64,000 bases of DNA from Pleurodeles waltl (GCF_031143425.1 NC_090440.1:1270117123-1270181122); one strand, 5' to 3'; shown: positions 33,365-45,021, numbered from the stretch's first letter. The notes: generated by a model not told the origin, from the letters alone. Numbers and translations: made by a program.

Positions 33365-35098
33365 TCTTCTTAGACCTGACTCCCTCCACTTTTTAGATAC
33401 TGTTTTTTCTGGTTTTAAGACTCTGCACACCTTACCACTGCTAACCAGTGCTAAAGTGCATTTGCTCTCTCCCTTTAAACATGGTAACATTGGATCATAC
33501 CTAATCGGATTATTTAATTTACTTATAAGTCCCTAGTAAAGTGCACTAAATGTGCCCAGGGCCTGAAGATTAAATGCTACTAGTGTGCCTGCAGCTCTGA
33601 TTGTGCCACCCACTTAAGTAGCTCCTTAACCTTTTCCCAGACCTACTATAGCGAGGCCTGTGTGTGCAGTTTCACTGCCAATTCGACTTGGCATTTAAAA
33701 GTACTTGCCAAGCCTAAGCCTCCCCTTTTTCTACATATAAGACACCCCTAAGGTATGCCCTAGGTAACCCATAGGGCGGGGTGCTGTATAGACAAAAGGC
33801 AGGGCATGTACCTGAGTAGATTACATGACCTGGTAATGTAAAACTCCTCAATTCGTTTTTACACTACTGTGAGACCTGCTCCCTTCATAGGCTAACATTA
33901 GGGCTAACCTCATATACTGTTTGAGTGGTAGCTGCTGATCTGAAAGGAGTAGGAAGGTCATATTTAGTATGGCCAGAATGGTGATGCAAAATCCTGCTCG
34001 CTGATGAAGTTGGATTTATTATTACTATTTTAGAAATTCCACTTTTAGAAAGTGAGCATTTCTCTGCACTTAAATCCTTCTGTGTCTTACAATCCAATCC
34101 ACGTCTGACTGGGTTGAGTTGACTGCTCCCTTGTGCATTCACTCAGACACACCCCAAACACAGGATACTCACCCTCACTTCCATACATATGCATTTTGAA
34201 TGAGTCTTCCTGGGCTGGGAGGGTGGAGGGCCTGACACTTGCATGTTAAAGGACAGTAGCCTGCCCTCACACAAAGGACTGCCACACCCCTAATGGGGCC
34301 CTGGCAGACAGGATTGAACTGAAAGGCGACCTTGTGCACTTCTAAGCCACTCTTTGAAGTCTCACCCACTTCAAAGGCACATTTGGGTATTTGAACAGGT
34401 CCTCTGCCCCTACTAACTCAGACACTTCCTGGAGAAGAGAACCTGAACCAGAACCTACATCCTGCCAAGAAGAACTGCCTGGCTGCCCAAAGAACTCACC
34501 TGACTGTTTTCTGTGAAGGACTGCTGCCTCGCTGTTGCCCTGCTGCCTTGCTGCTCTTTGGCTGTGGTGAGAAGTGCTCTCCAAGGTGTTGGATAGAGCT
34601 TGCCTTCTGTTCCCCTGTAGTCTCAGGACCAAAAAGACTTCATCTCTACAAGAAAAACTCCTTGAGCAGCAAAAATCGACACACAGCCTGCCAGAAACGA
34701 AGCAGTGCGTGCACCGCAGTGAAAAAATTCACTGCATGCTGAACCGGAACGACACAGTCTGACTTTGCAATGAGAAGATCGATGCAGCGCCAGCGTAGTG
34801 ACCGGAAATTTGATGCACGGCCCACTGGATCAACGCACAGCCAAGCTGGAATGACGCAGCCTGACTTCTAGAGAGGAATCGACGCAGTGCCTGCTGTGCA
34901 ATAGAAATTCCAATGCATCGTCCGCCGGATCGACACAGACCCTGTGACTTCGTCCTGTTAGTGCTAGAAATTTATGCATCGTCCCCAGGGCACCCAAAAA
35001 CCCCGCAACCCGAAGAGGATTCACAACCTAGCACCGGAAATCAACGCACAGACATCCCAGCGTGAAAACTAAATGACACATTGTCTTGTGCGGCCCGA
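33365..35098 (+). mobile_element. LTR-like non-coding repeat family Y, copy Y2
   Basis: It is homologous to the reverse complement of 18485-20620 (landmarks GACTCTGCACACC, GTGCTAAAG, TAAGTCCCTAGTAAAG). The 3' third, 34670-35098, carries about a dozen spaced ATCGACGCA-like motifs. There is no coding capacity. The right border is where L1-D similarity starts (about 35100). Confidence 0.45.
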
Positions 35099-35104
35099 GA
35101 AATC

Positions 35105-37793
35105 GACTCACACCCCTTAGTTTCCACACATCTCCCCCTCTGCGGTTCTTCAGTCAATAAACAGGAAGCCTGCTTGAGAGAAAAAGCCATATGATAAGAG
35201 CGAAGATTCGGAAAATTAACTCCTCTGTGAATTTTAGGTCTCATCAATTTTTGGAGAGATATTCTGGATTTCTTATTATTTCTTAAGAATTTAGTTAACA
35301 TAGAGTTCAACCTCTTTAAGTAACTATTTGGAATACTAATTGGAATATTTGATAAATAAAAGAGAATGATAGGAAGTAACATCATCTTTAGAGAATCTAA
35401 TCTACCCCACCTGGATTAAAATAAAGGGTACCATTTAGATATAAGAGAATCAAGGCTAGAAAAGAATTGCAAAAAAACTACAAGAAATTGTATCCTGAAA
35501 TGAAGGTTTAAACCAAAGACCAAGATATTTAATGTTATCATTGTTCCAGGGAAAATTGGAAGATGTAAAGTCATCCGGAAGGCAAAATGTATTTAAAGGA
35601 AGAATTTCACACATTTCCTTATTTAACTTATACCTTGAAATAGAAGCAAAATGTTCTACTTCAGAAAGAAAAGAAGGAAGTGAAGATTTCGAATTTGACA
35701 TAAAAAGTGAGATATCATCAGCATAAGCCGAAAATGTTATTTGTCCTTCTCCAGACCTGAAACCATGTAAATTTGGATTAGCCTTACGTTTAAATAAAAA
35801 GGGTTCCAAGGCAATAACAAACAAAAGTGGTGATAACAGACATCCCTGACTAACTCCTCTGTGAAGTGAGGACGAGGGAGAGATGAGACCATTTAGATAA
35901 ATAGCAGCCTTAGGAGAAGAATATCATAATAAGATAAAATGTATAAATTTAGTTCCAAAGCCAAACCATGAAAGCGTTGAAAAAATAAAGAACCATTTAA
36001 CACGATCAAAAGCTTTTTCAGCATCAAGAGCAATTGCAGAAAGTGAATCCCTACACGTCACAGATTTACTAAAACATAAGCGTGTGTTATCTGATAATAA
36101 ATGGCCTTTAATAATGCCAGATTGCTCTTTACCATTAACTTAGGGAGAATCAATTCCAAACGCATAGCGATAATTTTAGCAAAAACTTTATAATCTAAGT
36201 TCACTAGAGATATAGGTCTACAATTCTTACAAAACTTTGGATCTTTGTTATCTTTTGGTATAAGAACAATTATGGCCTCCTGAAAAAAAAACTCCAGAAG
36301 ATTTTGCATTAACAAAATAAATAAAAAGATTTAATAATTTTGGGATTTATAATTTAGAAAAATGCAAATAGAATTCAATAGTGAAGCCATCTGGGCTGGG
36401 AGGTTTACCTTTTTTAATAAGATTTAGTGCATTTAGAATGTCTTTAAGAGATATATCATTATCAAGAGTAGCAAACTCAAAAGAAGGAAGTACAGGTGAA
36501 TTAATGGTAGACAAGTATTCCCCAATAAACTCTTGCGTGGGAACAGACTCAGGGGTGTTTAACTGTGTGAAGAAATTAACAAATTCATCCAAGATATCTT
36601 CATTCTTGTGTAATAAAAGGTGGGAAGAGTTATAAATAGATTCTATCCTTGTTCTATCCTTTTTAATTTTAAGATAATTTGCTAAACGTTTTCCTGATTT
36701 ATTTTGACCCCCATAATACTTTGCACTGGACTTGAGAAGATAAGAATTAGCAATATCAGTCGGGTTTTTATTGAGAATGAAATTAGCTTGAAGTAATTCC
36801 TTAAGACAACTTTTAGACTGGGAAGAGTAATACAGGTTTTCAAGCTGTTTATTATGATCCACTAAGTTAAATAACTTTTTATTAGCCATTTTCCTTTATT
36901 TGGCAACATAAGAAATAATAAAATCCCTAGAGGCCGCTTTGAATGCATCCCAAATAATCTGAACAGATAGCTGGGGGGCATCATTTTCTACAAAGCAAAC
37001 TTCTCAAAAGTAAAATTATATCAAGAAGTAATGAGTTATTAAATCTCCATCTGTTACTTGGCTGTTTATGTGGCATAATATCAAGATCCAAACTCACTGG
37101 AGCATGATCCGATGTTAATATGGAACCAATTTCCGAACTCAAAACATGTTGTATGAGATGCTGTGAGACAAATAAATAATCAATTCTAGATTGGGAAGAA
37201 TGCACTGGAGAAAAAAAGAGTATTCCTGTAATGTGTGGTTACACAATCTCCAAGCATCTGTTAATGTTCTTTGTTTAATCATGGAGGTAAACTGTGAAAA
37301 TATGGTGGATGGTACAAATCTAGAGTTAGATTTACGATCAAGAAAGGGATCCACAACCATATTGCAATCGCCTCCAAAAAATTTATATTCATCCGAAAGA
37401 GTCATTAACTTAGCTCATATTTAATTCCAAAAGGATTTATCAGGTCGGGTTGGAGCATAAACATTAAATATATTTAAAGGTACTTTATTAATATTCATTG
37501 AAACTATAACCCATCTACCCTGCTAATCAGAATCTTGAGAAAAATCTGAAATATTCAAAGTTTTGTGACAGAATATAGTAACCCCATTTCTTTTCCCCAT
37601 ACCCGGAGAGGCAAAAACATGACCCATCCATTGTCTTTTAAGTTTGGCCACCTCAGCACTTGCTCTATGTTCTATGAGTCTCTTGCAAGAGGGCAATATC
37701 AGCTTTCAATTTAAAAATATGAGTTAAAACTCTTTGACATTTTATTGGGGATCCCAAACCTTTAACATTCCATGAAAGAAATCTAATTGTCAT
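35105..37793 (-). pseudogene. L1-D ORF2: endonuclease and reverse transcriptase (L1/Tx1-like)
   Basis: ORF2 starts with an ATG at 37793 and gives FLSWNVKGLGSPIK and LLQETHR, the APE endonuclease N-terminus. Then come FFGGDCNMVVDP (about 37370), SRIDYLFVS (about 37180) and LTSDHAPVSLDL (about 37100). The linker frame 36347-36889 contains KKGKPPSPDGFTIEFY. The RT gives VLIPKDNKDPKFCKNCRPIS (about 36230), YADDISLF (catalytic box, about 35713-35732) and FPNLRSYHMAFSLKQ (about 35190). Frameshifts and stops split it into at least six frames. The end of ORF2 is lost where repeat Y2 begins, so there is no 3' UTR or poly(A). Presumably cis-acting nickase/RT once, now dead. Confidence 0.85.
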
Positions 37794-38441
37794 TTAATAT
37801 AAAGAATAAGTAATATGATCATGAGATTAATGCATATAAACCACAAATCAGTATGAAGAAATTGAACCAAAAGAAAATATTTAGTGTAAAGAAAGTGAAA
37901 AATAGAATAATAAACATGAGAAAAAAGAAAAAAAGAAAAGAAAAGAAAGAACATTGAGAGGCGATGAAGTTAAAGAAAACAAAGAGAATATAATATAGAA
38001 GAAAACATGAAAACTACAAAAAGAACACTGAATGAATAATAAAAACATACCTATGAGACAAAAAACAGCGTGAGGGTGGTGAAACTAGAAAAGGAGGATG
38101 ACGCAACCTTTACTCCAGAACCGCAGACAAGGAAGGGAAGGGAGATCTGACCAGACAGGTTGCAACAACAAAAGACGGACACCTCGAATGCATAAAGATC
38201 TAAAAAGAGAGAAACAAAGGAAACATTCAAATCCCTTAAATAATCAAACCCGTTTAAGATTAAAATGAACCAAGAAAGGGCACATCCATTAAACAAGAAC
38301 AAGATAAAATAAAAATAAAAATAAAAAAACAATTAATATAATAGTAAAGTCTCGGATATTTTGGAAGTGTCCATTATTTCACCTCTACAAGAATCAATAA
38401 ACCGTTGAAGTAATATTGGGTCCTCATATGTTCTAGTCTTA
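37794..38441 (-). other. L1-D inter-ORF spacer, purine-rich on plus strand
   Basis: About 650 bases between ORF1 and ORF2, rich in A/G on the plus strand (AAAGAAAAGAAAAGAAAG-type runs near 37925-37950 and AAATAAAAATAAAAATAA near 38310). No open frame with L1 similarity is seen. Confidence 0.6.
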
Positions 38442-39331
38442 TTATTGTAAGTCACCTTGAACAGGCACACACTGAGCATTAAGCAACTTCAATGCCAGAT
38501 GCATATCTAGGAATTTCTTCTGTTTGTCTGCCGTCGACTTAGCATAATCCTGAGCAAAAAAAAGATTGGAACCTGACCACTTGATCCGACCTTTAGCTCT
38601 TGCTGCTCTGAGAACCCTTAGGAGGTCTGTATACTCCAAAAATAAAGTATTATTCCTCTTGGTTTCTTTGACGTTGAAGCCAAATGTGAAAGATGACCAA
38701 GCATATGCGCTCTTTGTATATTCAAAACAGGAGAAGTGGGCAGGTCCAAAATCTTGGGCAGAAATGCGTGAAAGAAAGATAAAGAGTCAGAACCTTCAAT
38801 TCCTTTCAGGTAGACCATAAATACATAGATTATTCCTGCGGTTCTGATTTTCTATATCCTCTGCATGCTTTTTCAACATAGCAACTTCAGATTGTAAAGA
38901 TTGAATCGATGTAAATGAATCCTCAAGCACTTCCACTCTTCGTTCCACACATGAGACTCTGTTCTCCACAAGAGACCATTTGTCGTCCAATATTTGTAAT
39001 TGTTTATTTGTATCTTCCATATAAGGTTTAAGCACCCTTATTTCCACAAGATGTAATTCCATAGATAGTGTATCTACAACTTTAATAGCAGATGGAGGAT
39101 CATTTTTAGCTCTCTTATTTGTGGACGTCGAGACCATTACCGGAAGCTTGGACGAAACTTTATTAACAAGAGCAGGAGGAGAAACAGGTGTTGAAGGTGT
39201 AGAAAAGTAGCTCCTGTACTTTCCATATTTGATAAAGGAGCAAAAGAGTTTGATAAAGGAATATTATCAGAACTGTTATTTCTCTGTACTTTGTCAGTAG
39301 TCAATTGAAGGTTCCTGGATCTACCCATAAG
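38442..39331 (-). pseudogene. L1-D ORF1 (coiled coil, RRM and C-terminal domain)
   Basis: The minus strand gives, in order: a Ser/Asn-rich N-terminus starting MGRSRNLQL at about 39325; a coiled coil with heptads (VENRVSCVERRVEVLEDSFT and following, about 38880-39000); and the RRM start ENQNRRNNLCIYGLPE (about 38800-38850). The C-terminal domain contains LRAARAKGRIKWSGSNLFFA and DYAKSTADKQKKF (about 38500-38610), typical of L1 ORF1 proteins, which bind RNA as trimers. Frames change near 39200 and 38810, so it is a pseudogene. Its place upstream of the ORF2 endonuclease confirms a two-ORF L1. Confidence 0.8.
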
Positions 39332-39834
39332 CAAAAATATATCATTTTGCCCAAAATGTCATAAAATATATACTTTATAAAGTAAGAGTTCACCTCAGAG
39401 AAGAGAGTAGAACGAAAAACAAAATAAAGCTGGACAAAAATCCTCCAAAAGGCAAGGCACAGTTAGCAAAGAGCGTAAAAACATACACTTGTAGGTCAAA
39501 AAATGGAAAAGGAATCTTTCAGGCAGCGAAGCATACTTGAAAAAGAAAGTTGTGAGGTAAAAAGAAAAAAACAAAATGGCGACTGCAATGAAATTACACA
39601 CACGACTGCCATAAAAATCAACAAAGAGGGCTTAAAAGTACCTCTGAAGTCCTTTTAAGGGGCACATTGCATTCCAGGCATGTTCCCCAAACTCTTCCCT
39701 ACTGCGGGAACATAAAATGTGTCCACGGGTTTCAGGCGTCTCTCCTGACTCCCGCCGCAGTCACGGAGCTCCGTGGAAGGCAGCCATCCCCAAACGGCAC
39801 CAAAGCCACATCCCAAAGATGCCCATTTCTAACA
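39332..39834 (-). other. Probable L1-D 5' UTR, passing into a remnant of the G1 5' LTR
   Basis: No open frame with similarity is seen. The half next to ORF1 is A-rich. From about 39665 the base composition changes to more GC (GCCGCAGTCACGGAGCTCCG), and the stretch ends TCTAACA just before the primer-binding-like TGG of G1. The border between the two elements is not visible. Confidence 0.35.
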
Positions 39835-39835
39835 T

Positions 39836-39853
39836 TGGTGATCAGAGGTGAGG
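39836..39853 (+). other. Primer-binding-like site and leader start of Gypsy G1
   Basis: TGGTGATCAGAGGTGAGG follows CTAACAT. A TGG right after the LTR end is the usual start of a tRNA primer-binding site, and the gag start lies 140 bases downstream. The tRNA species is not assigned. Confidence 0.4.
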
Positions 39854-39993
39854 ATAGGACTTGTATTTGAGCTGTGACATACAATAGCTAAATGTTCACT
39901 ACCTACCCACAGTTGAAGGTCAACTTCATTTATTATCTTTTTCTGCAATTTTGTTTTCTACCTTACATTTTTTAACTAAAATTCTCACTCAAC

Positions 39994-41340
39994 ATGTCTC
40001 TGGCTGTGTCTCACGCTGGAAATGAAGATTTGACATATACTGTCAAACAGCTGGAAGGGTTCTGCAGGGATATGGGAGTACCCACCCAAGGTGCCTCCAG
40101 AAAGGAGGAATTTCAAATGGCGCTGAGGGCCTGGGCAGAAGACCATTCAGAGGAGGATGCTGAGGATGAGGGTCCAGAGGATGGCCCCTCAGAGGATTAT
40201 TTTGCCATTGGTGGAGGAGGTTACCACTGCAATTGTGTCCCCTGCCAAACCAGGGAGCAGTGTCTCTGTTCAGGGCCTGGCCACAGAGGAAAGGAGAGAG
40301 GAGAGAGAATTTCAATTGCAAATAACAAGGTTACAAAATTGAAGCTCAACAGGAGGATAGGAGGGCAGAGAGATAAGCAAAAGCAGCTGAGAGAGCCTTG
40401 GCTGAAAACAAACTTTTGTTGGGTCATGAACTGAGTCTCAAGGAGCTGTAGATCAAGGCAAGACAGCCTGAGTCCAGCAGTGATGGTGGCAGCATACATG
40501 CCGGACCTGTTGGGGAGGGAAAGGTTTGTATTCCCAAAAATGTGGTGCCAAGTTTTGTGGTAGGAGATGACATTGACAAATGGTGGGCTGGCTATGAAGT
40601 TGCACTAAGGGTTCATGGGACCTCTGAGGAGCAATGTGGGGCTGCATTTGTGTTTTATGTACCAGAAGTGGGGAGGGACACACTCCTTACACTAGATCCA
40701 CATAATCAGAATGTCTATGCACCCACGAAAGCCGCTTTACTGGCCAAGTTTGGGCTGACCCCTGAAAAGTACTGTCAGAGGTTTAGGGACAGCACCAAAC
40801 TTTCCACATAGACTTGGGTGGACTGTTTTGATTTCTCCAATAAGGCACTGAATGGATGGGTGCGGGCAGCAAAGTAAATGATTAGAAAGGGTTATATAAT
40901 TTGATTCTGAGAGAGCATATGCTCTGTATTTCTTTTACAGAGTTGCACCAGCACTTAGTAGACAGTAAGCTGACTGATACCAGGAAGCTTGCTGAGAAGG
41001 CGGACCTTTCAGTTAGCACCAGAGTGTCCAAAAAGGCGTCTGGGGGGGACACCCACAAAGGTGGTCAGGGTTCCCAACAGAAGAAAGAAGGGGAGAAAAA
41101 ATTAAAGATGAGGAACTCTCAAAATGCCCCCAAGACAATCCCCACGAGGGTGGTGGTAACCATTCCTCTGCTAAGCTTGGGAAGAAACCAGGGTAATTCT
41201 ATAAGAAGATAGGAAAGTTCATACCCAAATGCTTAGAGTGCTACCAGTATGGACACTCTAAGGGTGACTCCCAGTGTTCCAAGAGAGCACAGCCAACCAC
41301 TGGAGGGCAGACACCTGGGTTGGCTAGTGTAGCGTTCGGG
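39994..41340 (+). pseudogene. Gypsy G1 gag (broken)
   Basis: Gag starts MSLAVSHAGNEDLTYTVKQL at 39994. An acidic stretch (DHSEEDAEDEGPEDGPSEDY) is followed by a Glu/Arg-rich helical part in another frame (TEERREEREFQLQ, about 40280). Then comes the capsid-like part (DDIDKWWAGYEVALR at about 40570, AKFGLTPEKY at about 40750, FTELHQHLVDSKLTD at about 40940). A zinc knuckle C-X2-C-X4-H-X6-C sits at about 41231-41278 (CLECYQYGHSKGDSQC). At least four frameshifts split it. This is the structural protein region of an old LTR retrotransposon, not host coding sequence. It is followed without a gap by protease. Confidence 0.8.
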
Positions 41341-42171
41341 GGGCGACAGTCCCAGTTAGCTTTGGGGGGCAGATAGAGGTGTCCCTAGTATCCCTGGGAG
41401 ATAAGGAGATGGTGCCAAAAGTCCACATGCCTGCCAATACTTCCAAGTATAGGCAGTGTGTCACCATTGATGGGCAAAGGGTGAAGGCTCTGCGTGACAC
41501 AGGAGCCAGTATGACTACTGTCAAGAGTCAGCTGGTGTCAGCAGAGCAGATAGTCCCTAATACATTCCACCAGGTCCTAGTTGTTGACAATCGTGAGAGT
41601 CACCTACCGGTGGTTCTAGTTCCCTTTGAGTGGAAAGGTCTCTGGTAGTCTGAAAGTAGCTGTGAGTCCTGCCATGCCTGTAGATTGTCTGTTAGGTAAT
41701 GATCTTGAGCATAGTGCCTCAAAAGAGGTAGAGCTCAGATCCCACCTGGAGATGCTAGGTTTGCCTGAGTTGGTCTGCATGACCACAAGGTCCATGGCTG
41801 CCCAGGAAGGGAGTCAAGGGCGTCGGGAGCCTAGAAAAATGGCCCAGACAGCTGCAAAGAGGAAGGGCAAGAGTCACAGGAAACCTGCCTCAGAAATTCC
41901 CATTGTGGTGGTCTGGCCCCTGAGGAGGAGGCCCCTGAGCCATCCGGAGAGGATATTGCTGACCTGGGCAACCTGACTGAACTTGCTGGCTGGCAAGTAG
42001 AGGGTGGGCCCACCACAACAGAGTTCTGCAAGGCGCAAAAAGAATGCCCCACCCTTGAGGGTCTGAGGCAAGAGGCCGCAGCCCAAGCAGCTGGTGGATC
42101 CTCTGGCGATCTATCTACTGGGACAATGATCTCCTTTACAGTGAGCCTTAGGCTCCAGCCATTGGGTCAGC
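41341..42171 (+). pseudogene. Gypsy G1 aspartic protease and spacer
   Basis: The frame 41379-41648 contains LRDTGASMTTV, the active-site D-T-G motif at about 41495-41503, about 40 residues after the frame start. HLPVVLVPFEW and, in a second frame, PVDCLLGNDLE (about 41685) follow as in retropepsins. One frameshift lies near 41640. The spacer to 42171 encodes a polar region with FCKAQKECPTLEGLRQEA (about 42025-42080). Immediately afterwards comes integrase, with no RT in between. Confidence 0.75.
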
Positions 42172-42939
42172 ATGTGTGCTGTGGTCCCCCAGTGCTACTG
42201 GGCCTTCCTACTGGGTCTGGCTCATGACATACCCCTGGCAGGACATTTGGGCCAAGATAAGACCTTTGCCAGGCTTGTCACCCACTTCCATTGGCCTAGA
42301 ATGCGGGTAGCCTCAGATAATTTCTGCAAGGCCTTCCCCACCTGCCAGGCTAGTAAGAAGACAGGGAAAAGGCTTAAGGCCATCCTGACCCCACTCCTCG
42401 TCATTGGCACCGCCTTTGAAAGGGTGGGCATCAACATCATTAGTCCCTTGGACCCCAAAACTGCCTTGGGCAACAGGTTTATGCTGGTTTTGGTGGACCA
42501 TGCCACCAGCTATCCAAAGGCAATCCCTCTGAGACCAGTGACTGCACCGGTGGTGACTATAGCCCTGATGGGAATATTTACACGTGTGGGATTCCCTAAG
42601 GAAGTAGTGTCTGACAGAAGCACAAACTTCATGTCTGTGTACATGAAGTCCATGTGGGATGAGTGTGTGGTAACTGGTTTACCACCCCTTATCATCCTCA
42701 ATCCAATGGGCTTGTTGAGAGATTCAACAAGACCCTCAAAGGCATGATCACTGCCCTTTATGAGTCCATGAGGCGTAAATGGGACGTCCTCTTGCCATGC
42801 CTCCTCTTTGCTTATAGGGAGGTGCCCTGGAAAGGGGTGGGGTTCAGCCCCTTTGAGCTTCCCTATGGTCACCCTGTCAGGGGACCGCTAAGCATAGTGA
42901 AAGAGGGCTGGGAGAAAGGTCCCAAAGGTCCCAGGTTCT
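42172..42939 (+). pseudogene. Gypsy G1 integrase, zinc-binding and catalytic core
   Basis: The frame 42172-42747 has the HHCC zinc module (AGHLGQDKTFARLVTHFHWP, then FCKAFPTCQ; one of the paired Cys positions reads Phe). The core has GINIISPL where the first catalytic Asp is expected, reading Asn, and then VSDRSTNF with the second Asp. After a frameshift near 42665 it continues TPYHPQSNGLVERFNKTL, with the catalytic Glu. The core ends YGHPVRGPLSIVKEGWEKGP at about 42925, and chromovirus G2 follows at 42940. The C-terminal part resumes at 51320. Inactive. Confidence 0.85.
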
Positions 42940-43766
42940 GAAGCCACCATGTAAATGTTGAGAAATGGTAGCGCCCAATGAACAACAAAGCTAAATCCTC
43001 ATGAAACAAGTTGCGCGTCTTGCCAATTCGTAAAACATCATGTAAATGTCAAGAAATAGTAGCGCGCAATGGACAACAATGTTTTAACACCATAAAACAA
43101 ATCGCGCGTCTTGCCAATTCTAAAGCCACCATGCCAATGTCAAGAAATGGTAGCAAGCAATGAATAACAAAGTCAAACCTTTATGAAACAAATCGCACGT
43201 CTTGCCTATTTGTAAACTACCATATAAATGTCAAGAAATGGTAGCGTGCAAGTAATCTGTTACTCATTTAAGAATTAAACCAAGAATATGAAAATTCTCA
43301 ATAACGGTGTCGGGACAGTCCAACCACTGTCTTACCGCCTGGAACAATGATCACCAATGAAGGATGAAGGGCAGAAGACTGGAAGATCCAAATAGGCCGC
43401 CGGGACAGGAGCTCAGGAAGAAGCTGCTGCTCTGCACCAGGACCTCTGAATAGTGAGCACTGGGAGTTGGGCTGGCTCTCTTTTATAGAGTCTTGTACCA
43501 AACCCAGAACCACGCCCAGGCATTTTGCAGGTAAAGTCTCTGGAAGGCCCTGGAAAGGGGCCACACCCTAACACACTCTGAAAACCTGCAGCAATGCATT
43601 GCAAAGGAACAGTATTTGTAAGCAAATAAGTTTTCAGGATTGAACTCTGCAATGCAAAAGGTTAAACCACAACATATCAGCACAATGCATAAATTACGTT
43701 GTTTTGAGAGTGCTGGGTTTTTGCATTTTTGTCGCCAATAGAGCGCGTACTGCTCTGGTGTTGACA
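42940..43766 (-). repeat. G2 3' LTR, outer truncated copy
   Basis: Starts TGAAGCCACCATGTAAATG, which corresponds to about 50488 inside the 5' LTR, and ends GGTGTTGACA. It contains three of the about 88-bp CGCGCGTCTTGCC subrepeats and the promoter region with TTTTATAGAG. The outer about 890 bases of the LTR are missing. Confidence 0.75.
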
Positions 43767-43783
43767 GTACTCCCCTCTCCCAG
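43767..43783 (-). other. G2 polypurine tract, outer copy
   Basis: The minus strand reads CTGGGAGAGGGGAGTAC right before the LTR start TGTCAACACC. This is the plus-strand primer site of LTR elements. A second copy lies at 44621-44637. Confidence 0.6.
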
Positions 43784-43828
43784 ACGCGCTCTAGCGCCTG
43801 GTTTGCTTGGATTAAGACGATGAAAGCG

Positions 43829-44620
43829 GAACAACAAAGCTAAATCCTCATGAAACAAGTTGCGCGTCTTGCCAATTCGTAAAACATCATGTAAATGTCA
43901 AGAAATAGTAGCGTGCAATGGACAACAATGTTTTAACACCATAAAACAAATCGCGCGTCTTGCCAATTCTAAAGCCACCATGCCAATGTCAAGAAATGGT
44001 AGCAAGCAATGAATAACAAAGTCAAACCTTTATGAAACAAATCGCGCGTCTTGCCTATTTGTAAACTACCATATAAATGTCAAGAAATGGTAGCGTGCAA
44101 GTAATCTGTTACTCATTTAAGAATTAAACCAAGAATATGAAAATTCTCAATAACGGTGTCGGGACAGTCCAACCACTGTCTTACCGCCTGGAACAATGAT
44201 CACCAATGAAGGATGAAGGGCAGAAGACTGGAAGATCCAAATAGGCCGCCGGGACAGGAGCTCAGGAAGAAGCTGCTGCTCTGCACCGGGACCTCTGAAT
44301 AGTGAGCACTGGGAGTTGGGCTGGCTCTCTTTTATAGAGTCTTGTCCCAACCCAGAACCACGCCCAGGCATGTTGCAGGTAAAGTCTCTGGAAGGCCCTG
44401 GAAAGGGGCCACACCCTAACACACTCTGAAAACCTGCAGCAATGCATTGCAAAGGAACAGTATTTGTAAGCATATTGAAAATAAGTTTTCAGATTGAACT
44501 CTGCAATGCAAAAGGTTAAACCACAACATATCAGCACAATGCATAAATTACGTTGTTTTGAGAGTGCTGGGTTTTTGCATTTTTGTCGCCAATAGAGCGC
44601 GTACTGCTCTGCTGTTGACA
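43829..44620 (-). repeat. G2 3' LTR, inner copy (truncated by the tandem duplication)
   Basis: It contains the same subrepeats and promoter region as the outer copy and ends GCTGTTGACA at 44620, next to the second polypurine tract and the coding region. Confidence 0.75.
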
Positions 44621-44689
44621 GTACTCCCCTCTCCCAGACGCGCTCTAGCGCCTGGTTTGCTTGGATTAAGACGATGAAAGCGTCTCACA

Positions 44690-45021
44690 AGTGCTGGAGC
44701 ATGAACATCAGATGCGGAAACCCATGAGTTACTTTCAGGAGCATAACCTTTCCATGAGATTAAGTACCATAGATTACACCCTCTCAGTTTAGAATCCAAC
44801 ACTTTCTTGACTTTGTATTCTTCTTCCCCTTGTACTAGAACAGGAGCTGGATGAGGGTGGACATTTTGAACTGCCTTTTTCAAGAGGGAAGTGTGGAACA
44901 CTGGATGAATCCGTAAGGATCTTTGCAATTGTAGTTTATAGGTCACCGGATTGATTTGCTGAAGGACAGTATAAGGACCTATGAATTTGATGTTAAACGT
45001 GTGCTTCTTCTTGAAGTCTAT
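44690..45021 (-). pseudogene. G2 integrase C-terminal end with chromodomain
   Basis: The minus strand continues the integrase after MITE C: FIGPYTVLQQINPVTYKLQL (about 44935-45000), then SLRIHPVFHTSLLKKAV. The chromodomain follows: YKVKKVLDSKLRG, LWYLISWKGYAPESNSWV (about 44720-44790). The WKGY box and the aromatic positions of the methyl-lysine cage are kept. Chromodomains target integration to modified histones in this clade. The terminal RRFHRLNPSKPG matches the same place in G3. The stretch is open and close to the expected length. Confidence 0.8.

Larger units (their letters stand above)
42980..44682 (-). repeat. Tandem duplication of about 850 bp spanning LTR end, polypurine tract and 3' internal sequence
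   Basis: The segment starting GAACAACAAAGC at 42980 and ending GACGATGAAAGCG at 43828 is repeated directly from 43829 to 44682. The junction GAAAGCG|GAACAACAAAG joins internal sequence to the middle of the LTR. Both copies include the LTR terminus (TGTTGACA at 43766, and at 44620) and the polypurine tract next to it. Copies differ by few substitutions, so the event is recent relative to other decay. Confidence 0.8.
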
